From positions 227,685,275-227,749,274 of the forward strand of contig NC_133649.1 in the NCBI RefSeq assembly GCF_009905375.1: a stretch of DNA of 64,000 bases. Reading direction: 5' to 3'. This DNA comes from Apium graveolens (lineage: Eukaryota > Streptophyta > Magnoliopsida > Apiales > Apiaceae). Below are positions 33,901 to 44,341 of this stretch, one piece after another. Numbering within the stretch: position 1 is the stretch's first letter; every line of letters begins with the position of its first letter. A program made the position numbers and the translations under genes. The notes under the pieces are model-generated. The model did no database searches and was not told where the DNA came from. It saw nothing but the letters and a program-made list of their open reading frames with translations.

Positions 33901-34177
33901 GATTAAAAATCAATTTCTAGACTATGGTTTGCAAGTTGAGAGGATTCCTATTTTCTGTGATAACACAAGTGCAATTGCCATCACTGAAAATCCAGTGCAA
34001 CATTCAAGGACAAAGCACATAGACATCAAGTACCATTTCATAAGGGAACATGTAATGAATGGTACTGTAGAGTTACATTTTGTTCCAAGTGAAAGCAACT
34101 TGCAGATATCTTTACCAAGCCACTGGATGAATCCACCTTTTCAAGGTTGGTAAGTGAGTTAGGTATGCTTAATTACT
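30917..34177 (+). pseudogene. pol: Element 2 pol (PR-INT-RT-RH), frameshifted
   Basis: Parts in order: protease with the DSG region disrupted by a shift, then [19 protein letters not shown] (about 30960-31133); pre-integrase [18 protein letters not shown] (31377); integrase D and D in [12 protein letters not shown] and [11 protein letters not shown] (31526-31831), then [18 protein letters not shown] as a 369-codon open frame (32685-33794) with [11 protein letters not shown] and YVDDIIFGS; and RNase H with [20 protein letters not shown] and [12 protein letters not shown] (33806-34153). Shifts occur near 31140, 31370, 31520, 31770, 32250, 33770 and 34095. RT itself looks recently functional. 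Confidence 0.92.
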
Positions 34178-34274
34178 CTTGAATTTATCTGAGTTATTTT
34201 GCAAGTTGAAATGTAGCCAGAAATTTAGCTTTTTTAGTCATGGATGAAATTTTGGCTAAGTCAAAATTTGCATC

Positions 34275-34449
34275 TCGACGGATGACCATTATCCATCGAG
34301 TTGAGTCATCCGTCGATATACTATTTGCAAATAAAAATCAATTACTTTTCTGGAATCTTTTAAAACTCGACGGATAACAGTTTATCCTCATCCGTCGAAT
34401 TGTCTAAATCTTAACCGTTAATTCCCTGAACATTATCCATCGAGTATAC
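34275..34449. repeat. Motif cluster upstream of internal promoter, element 2
   Basis: TCGACGGAT at 34275 and 34367 and ATCCGTCGA at 34308 and 34390, with ATCCATCGA variants at 34290 and about 34437. Facing pairs 34275/34308 and 34367/34390 repeat the inverted-pair design of element 1 (1061-1275). Confidence 0.87.
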
Positions 34450-34580
34450 TTACAGTTTGTAAGCATTACACGGGATAATGGGTGGAATTTTTACAGTTTA
34501 TTTTTAAACGGCTATTTTAGGCAATTTCTATTGGGTAATTTACTTTTCTTTATTATTTTCATCCGTTGTTTTTGAGATAG

Positions 34581-34588
34581 TATAAAAG
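34581..34588 (+). promoter_or_regulatory. Internal TATA box, element 2
   Basis: TATAAAAG, 115 bp before the ATG at 34696, followed by a CT-rich leader. In element 1 the equivalent distance is 114 bp. The motif cluster ends about 135-180 bp upstream. Confidence 0.62.
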
Positions 34589-34695
34589 CTTATTTCATTC
34601 CAAATTATTTTCTTTTATCATTCTCAAATTCAACTGCTTTTATTTTATTCTCTCTCAAGCAAATATCCTTTTTCTTCAAGCTTTCATTTCTAACA

Positions 34696-35919
34696 ATGGC
34701 ACCTGTAGTAAAGATTATGTCTCAACTGGGTTCATTTATGAGAAGAACAACTTCACTGCTTTTTGGTCAATAAGGGTATTCAGCAATCAGAAGACTATCA
34801 CAAGATGATGGACTTTGTGAAGAGCTGCAAGTTAAGTTATGCCATGCTTGAATCACCCACAATTTTCTGTGAAGTTGTTGAAGAGATGTGGACCACATGC
34901 AATCTACAACTCTAACTGACATAAACCATCACTCTAACTATCAAAGGTAATGAGTTTTGTATCAATAGTGATGTGCTAAAAGCATGTTTCAAAATTCCTG
35001 ATAATAATGTAACTTCACACCACACAATGATACTAATATTATCAATATGCTTAATTCCATGCATTATGCACTTCCAACTACTAAGCTAAGTGATATTAGA
35101 AGATTAAGGTCTTAGGAAGGAATGGAGTTTCATGTGGATGTTGTGACTAAAGTTTTCATCTGGAAAAATCAGTAATTTTGATTCTGTGAACATTTCCATG
35201 CTAACATGCTATACATGCTAGTTACAGATAAAGTTTACAATTTCAGTGACCTTGTCTTGTATGAGTTAGGTTTTAAACTAGGTGAGTTAGCCAAAAGGGG
35301 AAAGAATGTATATTATGCTAGATTTTTCATGCTATTGGCTAACCATCTTTGTCAAGAGATTGTACTTGAGAACCCAAAACAACAAATTGGTTTGTTGGGT
35401 TCAAGAGAGAAGAATCATTGCAGATTTGAACAGAGCGAACCATCATAGGGATGTGCCAATGTTCTACTTTCCTGTAATGCAGACACCTCAGGTAAGTGAG
35501 GTAAGTTCATCCATACCCTCAACTATTCCAATCTCCTCAATTTCTTTGAGTTCAGGAGTAGCTATGGCAACTGTGACAATGACCAAACAGTTGCCTACCA
35601 AAGCTGCCAAAACAACTGTAATTTCTAAATCCAAGTCAAAGAAAACCCCCTCTGGTATCTCTCAAAAGGTACCAGTTGAAAAATCCCAAAGCCAAAGAGG
35701 GGAGTGTGAAGGAGGGTCAGTTAGGTGAGGGAAGGGGTGAACATCAAAGAAACCCCAAGGATAAGGTTGGAGAGTAGTGAATCCCAGCCTAGCCACACTG
35801 CAGTTTCCCAACAAACTGCAGTGCTTAAAAAGGACAAAAGCTCACTTCTAGCTACATCTCCTCCCAAAAGGATGTGGCTATTGAACAAAGCTCTCAGCCA
35901 AGAGCACATGCCAAAAGAC
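34696..35919 (+). pseudogene. Element 2 env-like ORF, first part
   Basis: Starts MAPVVKIMSQLGSFMRRTT; the same first ten residues open the ORF in element 1 and then a frameshift follows. Later pieces include LYMLVTDKVYNFSDLVLYEL and YYARFFMLLANHL (35206-35448), matching the element 1 ORF, then a Ser/Thr/Pro-rich stretch. Stops and shifts occur throughout. It is cut at 35919 by a solo LTR and resumes at 40160. Confidence 0.78.
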
Positions 35920-38070
35920 TGTAATAACCCCAATTTTTGGAAATTTTTGAAACCCTTATGAATAGTATTTTTGCTGAATGAGAAAACTTTTCATGCCCCA
36001 CTATGTAGGGATTCTGTTATGGATATTCTGAGATTTTATTAGTATTCTATATGACATATAAGTGTATATAAAGATCGTCAGAATCCAATTCCGAACACTT
36101 TGATTTTTCCCGGAAATCCACTAGATACGGAAAGAATTGAGTATAAGGTAACAGGATAAAAAGGATTTAAATTAAAGGATTATAAGAGAGGATCATAAAA
36201 GGAATATAATGTATTGAGAAAGGTTAAGGAAACCCAAGTAATAAGATCCCGGGTATGATCCCTCAAACGATAAACGAAAACGAAAGTTAAGCGAACCGTA
36301 TAACAGATCAGCGGTCATTAGGCAAACAATTAGGAAGTTAATCAAAGGTATTAGAGAGGATGATGTCACCCAACCAATGAGAAGAGGACAAGGAGGGGAA
36401 GATGACATCATAGCATGACATAAGCATGACATGGGAAGGAAGGAGATGTGGTTGAAGTAGAACCACACAAAGTTAAGGCTAAAAAGGTAATTAACCAAAA
36501 CAAAAACAAAATTTCATCCACCAAGCCAATCATTTCATTTTCATAAAACAAAACACAAAATATTTCTCTTCACCAAGGTTGCTCTCGGCTTTTTTTCAAT
36601 TTCAAAGGGAGAATTTTCAAAATACAAGATCCAAGCCTCCTAAATTGGTAAGATAATTCCCTAGTGTTCCTGATGCATAGATATGGCTATATTATGAGTT
36701 TAAGCCTTCAAGTTTTTCTCAATCTTCTTCAAGAAATCAATGAAGAAGACAATGAATAGTGATTTCAAAGTTTTTAACTTGATTTTTCTTGTTTTCCTTT
36801 AAGATCCAAGCATCCCTAAGACTTCTCAAGGCTTCTTAGGGCTTCCTAGCTACTCCCACCACTTCAAGGAAGGTATATCATCTCCAAACCCTAGATTCCT
36901 TTGTATAATAAGATGATTTTGATTGTTATGGTGATATAGTAGCTTAATGCTTGTGGTTTAGAGTTTGGGTTGGAGTGGTAGTGAAATGGAATGGTGAATC
37001 TTGTTGTTTTGGTTAAAAGAACTTAAGTATAGTTAAATTCAAGCTTAAGCATAAGTATAAGTGTTAATATTGGATTTATTGGGGATGTTATTATGTGATA
37101 AGGATGGACTTTGGTTGTATGAATGGATTGGGGTTGAATTGTGATGGTTTTGGAATGGTTTAAATTTGGGAAATCGCGTAAACATAGCCGTCGTAATGTC
37201 CAATTTACTTTAGACTGCTTTTGTTCATAAAATTAGAACCCGAGAATCCCCTGCTAGATGTTGACCATTGCCATTTTTTGATAGCTCATGTTACGATCTT
37301 CGTTTTGATATGTAGTTCGTTTGATTCCGATGCACGGTTTAGGAGAAACGACCGTTTCAAGTAACGGTGTTTCGCGAACGAAACTTTTCCCCTCGCCTTA
37401 CTTTGAAACATAGGTTAAAGACCAAAAAGGGTTAATTAATGTATGAAACAATAATGGTAAGTGTGTTAGGCAGTTGGTAAGACACTCGCGAAAGAATCGC
37501 CTTAAAACTCGTAATGGTTAATTTATTAAAAATGGTGGAGCCGAGGGTACTCAAGTGACTTAAGAGAATCAGTGAGCGCAAAATGAGCGTTAGAGTCTAA
37601 GTTGATTAAAATATAGATTTACAAGTGACTTTGTTTTAATTCCAACTCACATGTTGTTTATAGGTTACCAGACTCGTCCCAAGCCATTAATCACCCCCAG
37701 TCGCTCAGGCATGTTTTCTACCCGTTATACTGTTGTTGTGATGTATATGTGTATATGCATGATCTTGCGATAAATGCATATTTGTTATTAGCAAATTCTT
37801 GCGATATATTGTAGCATGTGATATGGTATATATGCATGCCTGTTTCATATTCTTGGATTATATATCTGTTGGTTAAAATGCTTACAGTTGCATAATACCT
37901 ATGCTAGAGATAAGCGGTATTGGGTTTACCCTTAGTATAGGGGATCAAAAGGTGAACATATTTCTAAACCGGGAGTCGATGTTCCCGAGTATAATATATA
38001 TATTTTTATATATATATGGTTATAGTTTTCAAAACTATTAATCGAATAAGGTTTTTTCGATAACTTTAAC

Positions 38071-38400
38071 TTTATTTTATTATTGAATATTATTTCGAAT
38101 ATTCATCTGAGGACTTATGACTCCTTTATTTTATTATTGAATATTATTTCGAATATTCATCCGAGGACTTATGACTCCTTTATTTTATTATTGAATATTA
38201 TTTCGAATATTCATCCGAGGACTTAAGACTCCTTTATTTTATTATTGAATAGAATATTCATTCGAGGGCTTATGACTCAGTTATATTATTAATGATTATT
38301 AATTGAATATTCATTTGAGGATGTATGACTCCGTTATTTTATTTAATGAATATTATTTATAATATTCATTCGAGGTATTATGACTCCGCTTATTATTTAC
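38071..38400. repeat. 54-bp tandem repeat in solo LTR
   Basis: Units begin at 38071, 38125, 38179 and 38233 (TTTATTTTATTATTGAATAT...GACTCC). The first three are nearly identical; the fourth and two more to about 38400 have deletions and substitutions. Confidence 0.9.
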
Positions 38401-38898
38401 TAATATTCTTTATTCTATTAAAGAATGATGTTTCGATAATCAAACTTATTTTCGATTATTCAAATAAAGATAGTACTTTCGTATAAGTATATCTTTGGTT
38501 ATTTAATACTCATTTCAAGTATAAGTCTTACAACTTCTACTTCAATTATTTGTATAAAGATTATTCTTTATGGGAATATTATTTAAATAATAATATTCAG
38601 ATATTTTCTAAATATATTGGGACTGATTTACTTCATTAAATCAGCATTACTCCAGACACTCTTTAAAGTGTTTTCGAGTCTTCAAAATGATTTTTAAAAG
38701 TTAGAGCGGATCCCAAAACTCATTTTTATATTTAAGATCTTCCTTTTAAAGGGGATTTAAATACTCGCTCAAAACCTGAGGGATCCGGCTCTGTGGTGTA
38801 TTTTATATTCACAACGAGGTTGCTATTTTGGTAAATGAATTGATTACTTACCCAACGTTCGGGAAGTAAGTCCATCTATCGAGTCGGCATAAGCAACA

Positions 38899-38985
38899 TG
38901 GGCTCAGTGGGCGTCCATGATAGTGTAAGTGGCTCAGTGGGAGTCCATCAAATGCGTAAGTGGCTGAGTGGCAGTCCAGCATAAG
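38899..38985. repeat. About 36-bp imperfect repeat in solo LTR
   Basis: Three copies of a unit containing AAGTGGCTCAGTGGGAGTCC, the first and last with changes. Confidence 0.7.
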
Positions 38986-40159
38986 GTCCTATTGCGACCA
39001 GGGTGATGACCAGTGGGGAATTCGTCCATCTACTAGTAGAAAAGGTTACTTATTGGTATCTTTGCCTGATCAGCAAGATATCGGGTTTATGCCACAATTC
39101 TTTTTCCCTTCCAAAAATTCATTGTATGTTACAAACTCTGTTCATACTTTACATGACAGAGGTTTTCAGGGACTGTATAAGGAAGATGTATATGTGGATA
39201 TATATATCGGAACTTAATGAAGTATATGATAACTTCATTTCCTTCAATACTACTTCAAAGATTTAATCTATTCAAATCTGTCTTGTAGTCTCATCTATGT
39301 GATGAACTGTTGAAAGCTCGTTATACTTTGAACAGTGGTAGTTCAAGTAACTTTATAATTGATATAAGTATATTGGAGTATCTTGTAACTTCATCTTTTA
39401 AACTTATATCTAGTTAATGGTTGTCTTATGAATGACAAAGACTTTCAGAAAACGTTGAGACAAGGTTAGATATATGAGATCACCTTGCAACGATATTTTT
39501 ATACAGTTATAAACTGGAACTTTGTGTATATTATGCATGGAAGAGGACTTCCCATATTTTGAAAAGTATATATGTATATATATACTGAATATTTTGTGAC
39601 TTCATCGCATTAAGATATCAACTTGGTTCATTTCTTTTGACCAAGACTTTCATGAGTACTATGAGAAGGCTCATATATTGTTAATCATATTATATATTAT
39701 TTTGGTGGGCTTGTTGCTCACCATTGCCTTCTTCTTTCATCACACAACATCAGATTGATAAGATGAACAGGACCAAGCTCCCGATTCGCAAGCGGTTAGA
39801 AAACATTCTGCAGTCTTCGGGAAGCGTTGATGCCGCTGTAGCTGAGGTAGGAACTACCAATAGGCTAGGCTTTCAACTTTTGATGTATCAGACTCATGTA
39901 TAATATGAATTGTAATAATGGCAAAGAAAATGTAAATTTATCCAAAAAACCTTTTAAGGTGTATTGACATATAATTGTGGAATAAAACGACTTGTGTTTA
40001 TTTTTGGATATTCATCTCTGAGACTATAACTTGTGGTATGTGTGTTTATTGTGGGGTCACAGTACAGAGTAGTTGATTGTGTATTAAGATTGGGTGTTAT
40101 TAAGGGAAATGGAACTCATGACAACCCGAAACCCCGACCCCGGATTTGGGGGTGTTACA

Positions 40160-40511
40160 AAAATGGTTAGGGACACAAGCTCACCCCAAACTTACACAAG
40201 AAAGAAAAAATCCAAAACCACTGGGGATGCACAGGGCACACACACAGTGCAAACTGGTGCTAAAGACACAGTCCCTGCACTCTCTCAAATTCAGTTTGAT
40301 GTGGCTCCAATAAATGTGGAGTCATAGCCAAAATCTCTTATAATAGAAGCCTCTGAAACACCATACTCACCAACAAACTCTCTGGAAGTGGATATGATAA
40401 ACACTTCAATTCCTGATTCCCCTTCTTTAACTCTGTTGGGGAAGCCAAAATCTAGTGCAAGTGAGCATCATCTTTTAGATGATTTGCTTGCTCACTTGCC
40501 AATTCTTTCAG
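40160..40511 (+). pseudogene. Element 2 env-like ORF, middle part
   Basis: The frame KMVRDTSSPQTYTRKKKSKT continues to ...FDVAPINVES, a stop at 40325-40327, then further residues in frame to LLDDLLAHLPILSDT. It is the low-complexity middle of the env-like ORF, resumed after the solo LTR. It stops at the junction with the inverted LTR (40517). Confidence 0.65.
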
Positions 40512-40516
40512 ATACT

Positions 40517-41536
40517 TGTTAGTCCCTTAACAATGTAGCAAGAATTACAGAAGGGGGGTTGAATGGAATTCTTGAACCTTTTTCTTGAAATAAAAATGTT
40601 CAACTCGATTATAGATATATTTGTTTTGATTAGCACAATGCGGAATGTAAACTTAAATGAATCAAAACATAAGTAATTAAAAACAAGAGTCTTTAAAAAC
40701 TTTCTGGTGGATTTAAACAATTCCACCAGAGATATATATAATATATCGAGAGGACTATGTGTGCAGAAATGCTCACAGCTGCTTACAAATGGAACTACTG
40801 AGAATACATGAAATGCTAAAGATTTTGCTTACAAAGATTTCTCTGTTTTTGTGTTTTTCAGCTATCTCGGTTATTTTTCTATCTGCTACTCTCTTGATTT
40901 ATATAATACCAAGATTACAAAGTCAAAAAGACTGAACAAATATAAATCTAACAGTCTTAAGCTTTGCTGCTTTTCGTCCTCTATTACCCAGTTAATGGGC
41001 TTCCACAATGTGTTTATATACATCTCGACGGTTGTGTGTCAGCTTTCACTGTTCAACTGCTGTTTGAATTCTTCATATGATCATCCATCTTTCAGAATAT
41101 CCGTTGATGATTTAATTGATCATCCATCGACTGCTATATTAAACATTCATTGATAGTCATTTGATCATTCATCAATGGCTTTGTTAATCATCCGTCGGTA
41201 GCTATTTTGGCACTTGACTCTATATCACTTATGCAGAATTACAAGACATCAATTATGTATAATTACTCAACCTATTCTGCATATCTAGTTAAAGTCAACA
41301 TGACTTATATGCTACTACAGATTCTATATAAAGGTGCATACATAACTGTGCTACAAACTTATTATTACATAAGCTACTCACTCGATGGATAATAAGTTAA
41401 TCATCCGTCGGGACTATAATGAGTTATCCGTCGGGACTATAATTCTTATCTGTCGAGTGCTACATTATTTCACTAAGTAAAATCTACTTAGATGTTTTGT
41501 TTATGAAATCATCAAGTACACAACATATGCCCAACA
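40517..41536 (-). repeat. Inverted full-length LTR of the element 2 family
   Basis: Minus strand starts TGTTGGGCATATGTTG (41536) after the purine tract GGGGGAGAT (41545-41537) and ends GGGACTAACA at 40517. It is a complete 3' LTR in orientation opposite to element 2. Motif variants occur at 41020-41190 and 41385-41460. Its last 292 bp are the inverted complement of 43507-43798. Confidence 0.92.
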
Positions 41537-41722
41537 ATCTCCCCCAATTTATGTCTACTGGAATTGTAGCCATAAATTAAGAGATACTTGATGATAACAA
41601 AACATCCTGAACATATATCTTTAAAGATAAGTAGATAAACTGAAAGTGCTTCAATTAATTAAAATGTGCAAGGTTTGGCTCACAGTCAATTCAAGATGCT
41701 CCTCTAGCCTGAGCAGATTTTT

Positions 41723-43414
41723 CTAGTTCCTTGAAGGTCTGGATCTTCTTCTAAGCTTTCTGTTATTTTCTTCAATTTGATTCTGGAGCTGCCTGTGGAA
41801 TTCTAGTTCATCAGATTCTGAGAGATCTAGCTTTTCTTGCATTTCCAAGAGAGTCTCATTGCTAGAGATACTCAATTGGTCTTCTAATCTGAAGAATCTT
41901 CTTACACCCTTGTCATCCATGAATTCCATCAGCCAGTAGGGCCTTAGATGCACTCTTCTCCCTGTGTATGGGATGATTAGAGTCTTTGGGAGTGCATCTT
42001 TAGCTCTAACACTCCTCAGCTCTTCAATCTTCTTCAATACTAGTCTTCTTGCAGTTACATTAAACCCAAAGTTTTTCTTGAAGGATGAATAGACTTTGAT
42101 CAGCACAGCTTGGCTTTCTTGAAGAATCCTGTGAAGTGGCCACTGAATCTCCCTTCCTCCTTTGTACTTGAACACCAACCTTTCAGGTAGGTTTCTGTAT
42201 GCATCAATTGCCCTTACTTCATCCAGTTCATCCAGGTAAAGGTTTAGATCTGAAAATTCTTTGATGTCACACAAGTACAAGTAGTCTCCCCTGTTGACCT
42301 TGGGTTGAGCTTTAACTACTGACTTGGATTTGAGAGGTGACAGCTTCACTTTCTTGACTGCCCTTGACTTTGTCCTTTTTGGCTTGCTAAGGATTGGTAA
42401 GTTGAAGTCAGGAATTGGTATGTTATCCCACTCTATTGGCTCATCATTTGGCACAATAGGTTCACCATGTATGTTCTTGTAGGGATCCACCACCCTTATG
42501 TCTTCAAATACCACAGAGGGCTTTGATGCTTGAGTTGTAGCTTGAGTGGATTCCTCAGGAAATTGATCTTCCAATTCCTTGTCAACAACATCCAGTTTCC
42601 TTTTTGTTCTTCTAGCCAATTCTTTCTTTCTTGAGGATTTCTTCTGTTCTTCAATCTTCTTCTTTGATTCAGCAGCTTCAGATGGTTGGGAGGGAATTTG
42701 TTGAGAAGAATTCACAGCCTGTATCTTGGCCAAGATAGCAATCTGTTATTTCTTTTGTTTAGACTTCTTTGCATCTAATGCAGCTTGCCTCTTTTCCTGC
42801 TTTAATCTGGCTTTTTCTTCTTTCTTTGCTTAAGCAAATTGTGGATTTCCAGCTACCACACAAATTTCCTTTCCATTTCTGAATATCTTAGCAATTCTCC
42901 TTTTTGAAGCTGAATCAGCTGGATCTTTATAGAAGACAATAGATCTTGACAGAAGCTTCTTTTCATCAGGCTTGGGTGTCTCATACATAGTGTCCATAGG
43001 GTTCTTCCATGATGATTTTGGATAATTTGACCTTGGTTTAAGAATTGTTTCAGCCTTTGGAGACTTGATGCAGGAAGATTGTCCTTTTTCCAGATAGTTC
43101 ATGCTCATCTCATTCATACTGATTGGCTTGACATGAGAGTGATCGATGGCTGACTTAACTGGCTCCTTGACTAGTTCAAACTTTTTATGTATCTCCTCAT
43201 CAATCTTATCACAGTTGATCAAACTCAACTTTCCTTTTTCAGCAACTTTCAAATCTGCTGCTGCTGCATTAATTAGATCTATACCATCTGCAACTGTTGG
43301 CTTGGAGACAGTAATTGAAGGTACAATTACTTTGCTGATTTGTACTTGAAGTTTCTCCCCCTCAATTGGTCCTTTCTCCCCATTACTTGATTCTCTCTCC
43401 CCCAGTTCAATCAA
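41723..43414 (-). pseudogene. Env-like ORF, C-terminal part, inverted segment
   Basis: One minus-strand frame with two in-frame TAA codons (42830-42832 and about 42748). Upstream part: MNYLEKGQSSCIKSPKAE, then RSIVFYKDPADSASKRRIAK and ICVVAGNPQFA. Downstream part: a Lys/Glu/Gln-rich stretch, then DYLYLCDIKEFSDLNLYLDE, LVFKYKGGREIQWPLHRIL and a C-terminal helix rich in Glu/Gln/Arg. It ends at 41723, about 180 bp before the purine tract and LTR, as expected for the end of the third ORF. No membrane segment is evident. Either it comes from a second, oppositely inserted copy or it is element 2's own 3' end inverted. Confidence 0.72.
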
Positions 43415-43426
43415 AAAGGCAACTGG

Positions 43427-43506
43427 CTAAAGCACAAGGCCTAACTCCTCAACTTGATGATAACAAGGCCTAAAGCACAAGGCCTAACTCCTCAACTTGA
43501 TGATAA
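43427..43506. repeat. 43-bp direct duplication at rearrangement junction
   Basis: CTAAAGCACAAGGCCTAACT... at 43427 is repeated from 43470. The second copy ends at 43506, where the LTR fragment begins. Duplications at junctions are typical of repair or template switching. Confidence 0.85.
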
Positions 43507-43798
43507 CCTGTATTCTTAGTAGTTCCATTTATAAGCAGCTGTGAGCATTCCTGCACACAGAGTCCTCTCGATATTTATATATATCTCTGGTGGAATTGTT
43601 TAAATCCACCAGAAAGTTTTTAAAGACTCTTGTTTTTAATTACTTATGTTTTGATTCAATTAAGTTTCTATTCCACATTCTGCTAATCAAAACATTATAT
43701 CTATATTCGAGTTGAACATTTTTATTTCGAGAAAAAGGTTCAAGAATTCCATTCAACCCCCCTTCTGTAATTCTTGCTATATTGTTAAGGGACTAACA
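43507..43798 (+). repeat. Truncated 3' LTR of element 2 (last 292 bp)
   Basis: Matches 28145-28436 of the 5' LTR end to end and finishes GGGACTAACA, followed by the ATGAT duplication. The first 700 bp of the 3' LTR are missing. Confidence 0.93.
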
Positions 43799-43803
43799 AT
43801 GAT

Positions 43804-44341
43804 CCATGGCTATGGCATCGAAGATTAGGACATGCCAACATGAAGTTAATAAAAAATTTATCAACTAAAGACCATGTACGAGGTATACCAAAGTTAAACT
43901 ATCAAAAAGATCATACTTGTGAAGCTTGCGAAATAGGAAAAAAAATCGAGTCTCTCACAAAGCAAAATTTATGGTATTTACCTCAAGACCTCTCGAGTTA
44001 TTACATATGGATCTTATTGGTCCGGTTCCTATACAAAGTCTCGGAGGTTGTTCATATACGTTGGTAATCGTAGATGATTATTCACGATTTACATGGACGG
44101 AATTTCTCAAAGCCAAAAGCGATGTTTTTGAATCCTTTTCCTCTTTATGCAAAATGATTCAAAATCAACAAAATACGACCCTAGTCTATAAAAGAACTGA
44201 TCATGGTAAAGAATTTGAGAATTCCAGTTTTACCAACTTTTGTGATGAATATGGCATCACACATAATTTTTCCGCTCCATATACCCCAAATCAAATGGAG
44301 TTATTGAAAGGAAAAATAGAACACTCCAAGAAATGGCTAGC
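43804..44341 (+). pseudogene. pol: Element 5 integrase, continued after element 2
   Basis: Reads PWLWHRRLGHANMKLIKNLS and CEACEIGKK, the zinc-binding H/H/C/C site. After a shift near 43945 come LELLHMDLIGPVPIQS and VIVDDYSRFTWTEF (catalytic D), then RTDHGKEFENSSF (second D; usually SDNGTEF) and HNFSAPYTPNQ. A one-base loss near 44295 destroys the frame before the catalytic Glu, which can be read in the next frame. So the integrase is dead. Confidence 0.9.

Larger units (their letters stand above)
35920..40159 (+). mobile_element. Solo LTR of a Ty3/gypsy-type element, 4.24 kb
   Basis: The segment starts TGTAATAACCCC and ends GGGGGTGTTACA, an inverted pair of ends typical of Ty3/gypsy LTRs, and interrupts the env-like ORF of element 2. 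No PBS, polypurine tract or pol domain is seen inside, so it is read as one LTR left after recombination. The flanks are AAGAC (left) and AAAAT (right), so no clean target duplication is present. It contains a 54-bp tandem repeat and a roughly 36-bp repeat. Confidence 0.6.
20056..43798 (+). mobile_element. Element 2: Sirevirus-type copia, nested and rearranged
   Basis: Flanked by ATGAT duplications inside element 5's pol. Its order is 5' LTR (20056-20416, continued 27802-28436 after element 3), PBS 28439, broken gag and pol, motif cluster, TATA box, broken env-like ORF (split by a 4.24-kb solo LTR), then an inverted LTR and inverted env-like segment, and only the last 292 bp of the 3' LTR. 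It is related to element 1 at protein level but uses the TCGACGGAT motif version. Confidence 0.9.

Noticed and set aside
35910..40170. Full-length small retroelement in place of a solo LTR
   Set aside because: No second LTR copy, PBS or purine tract was found inside the segment.
41723..43414. Host gene on the minus strand (Lys/Glu-rich protein)
   Set aside because: It ends about 180 bp before a purine tract and LTR in the same orientation, as expected for the third ORF of a copia element.
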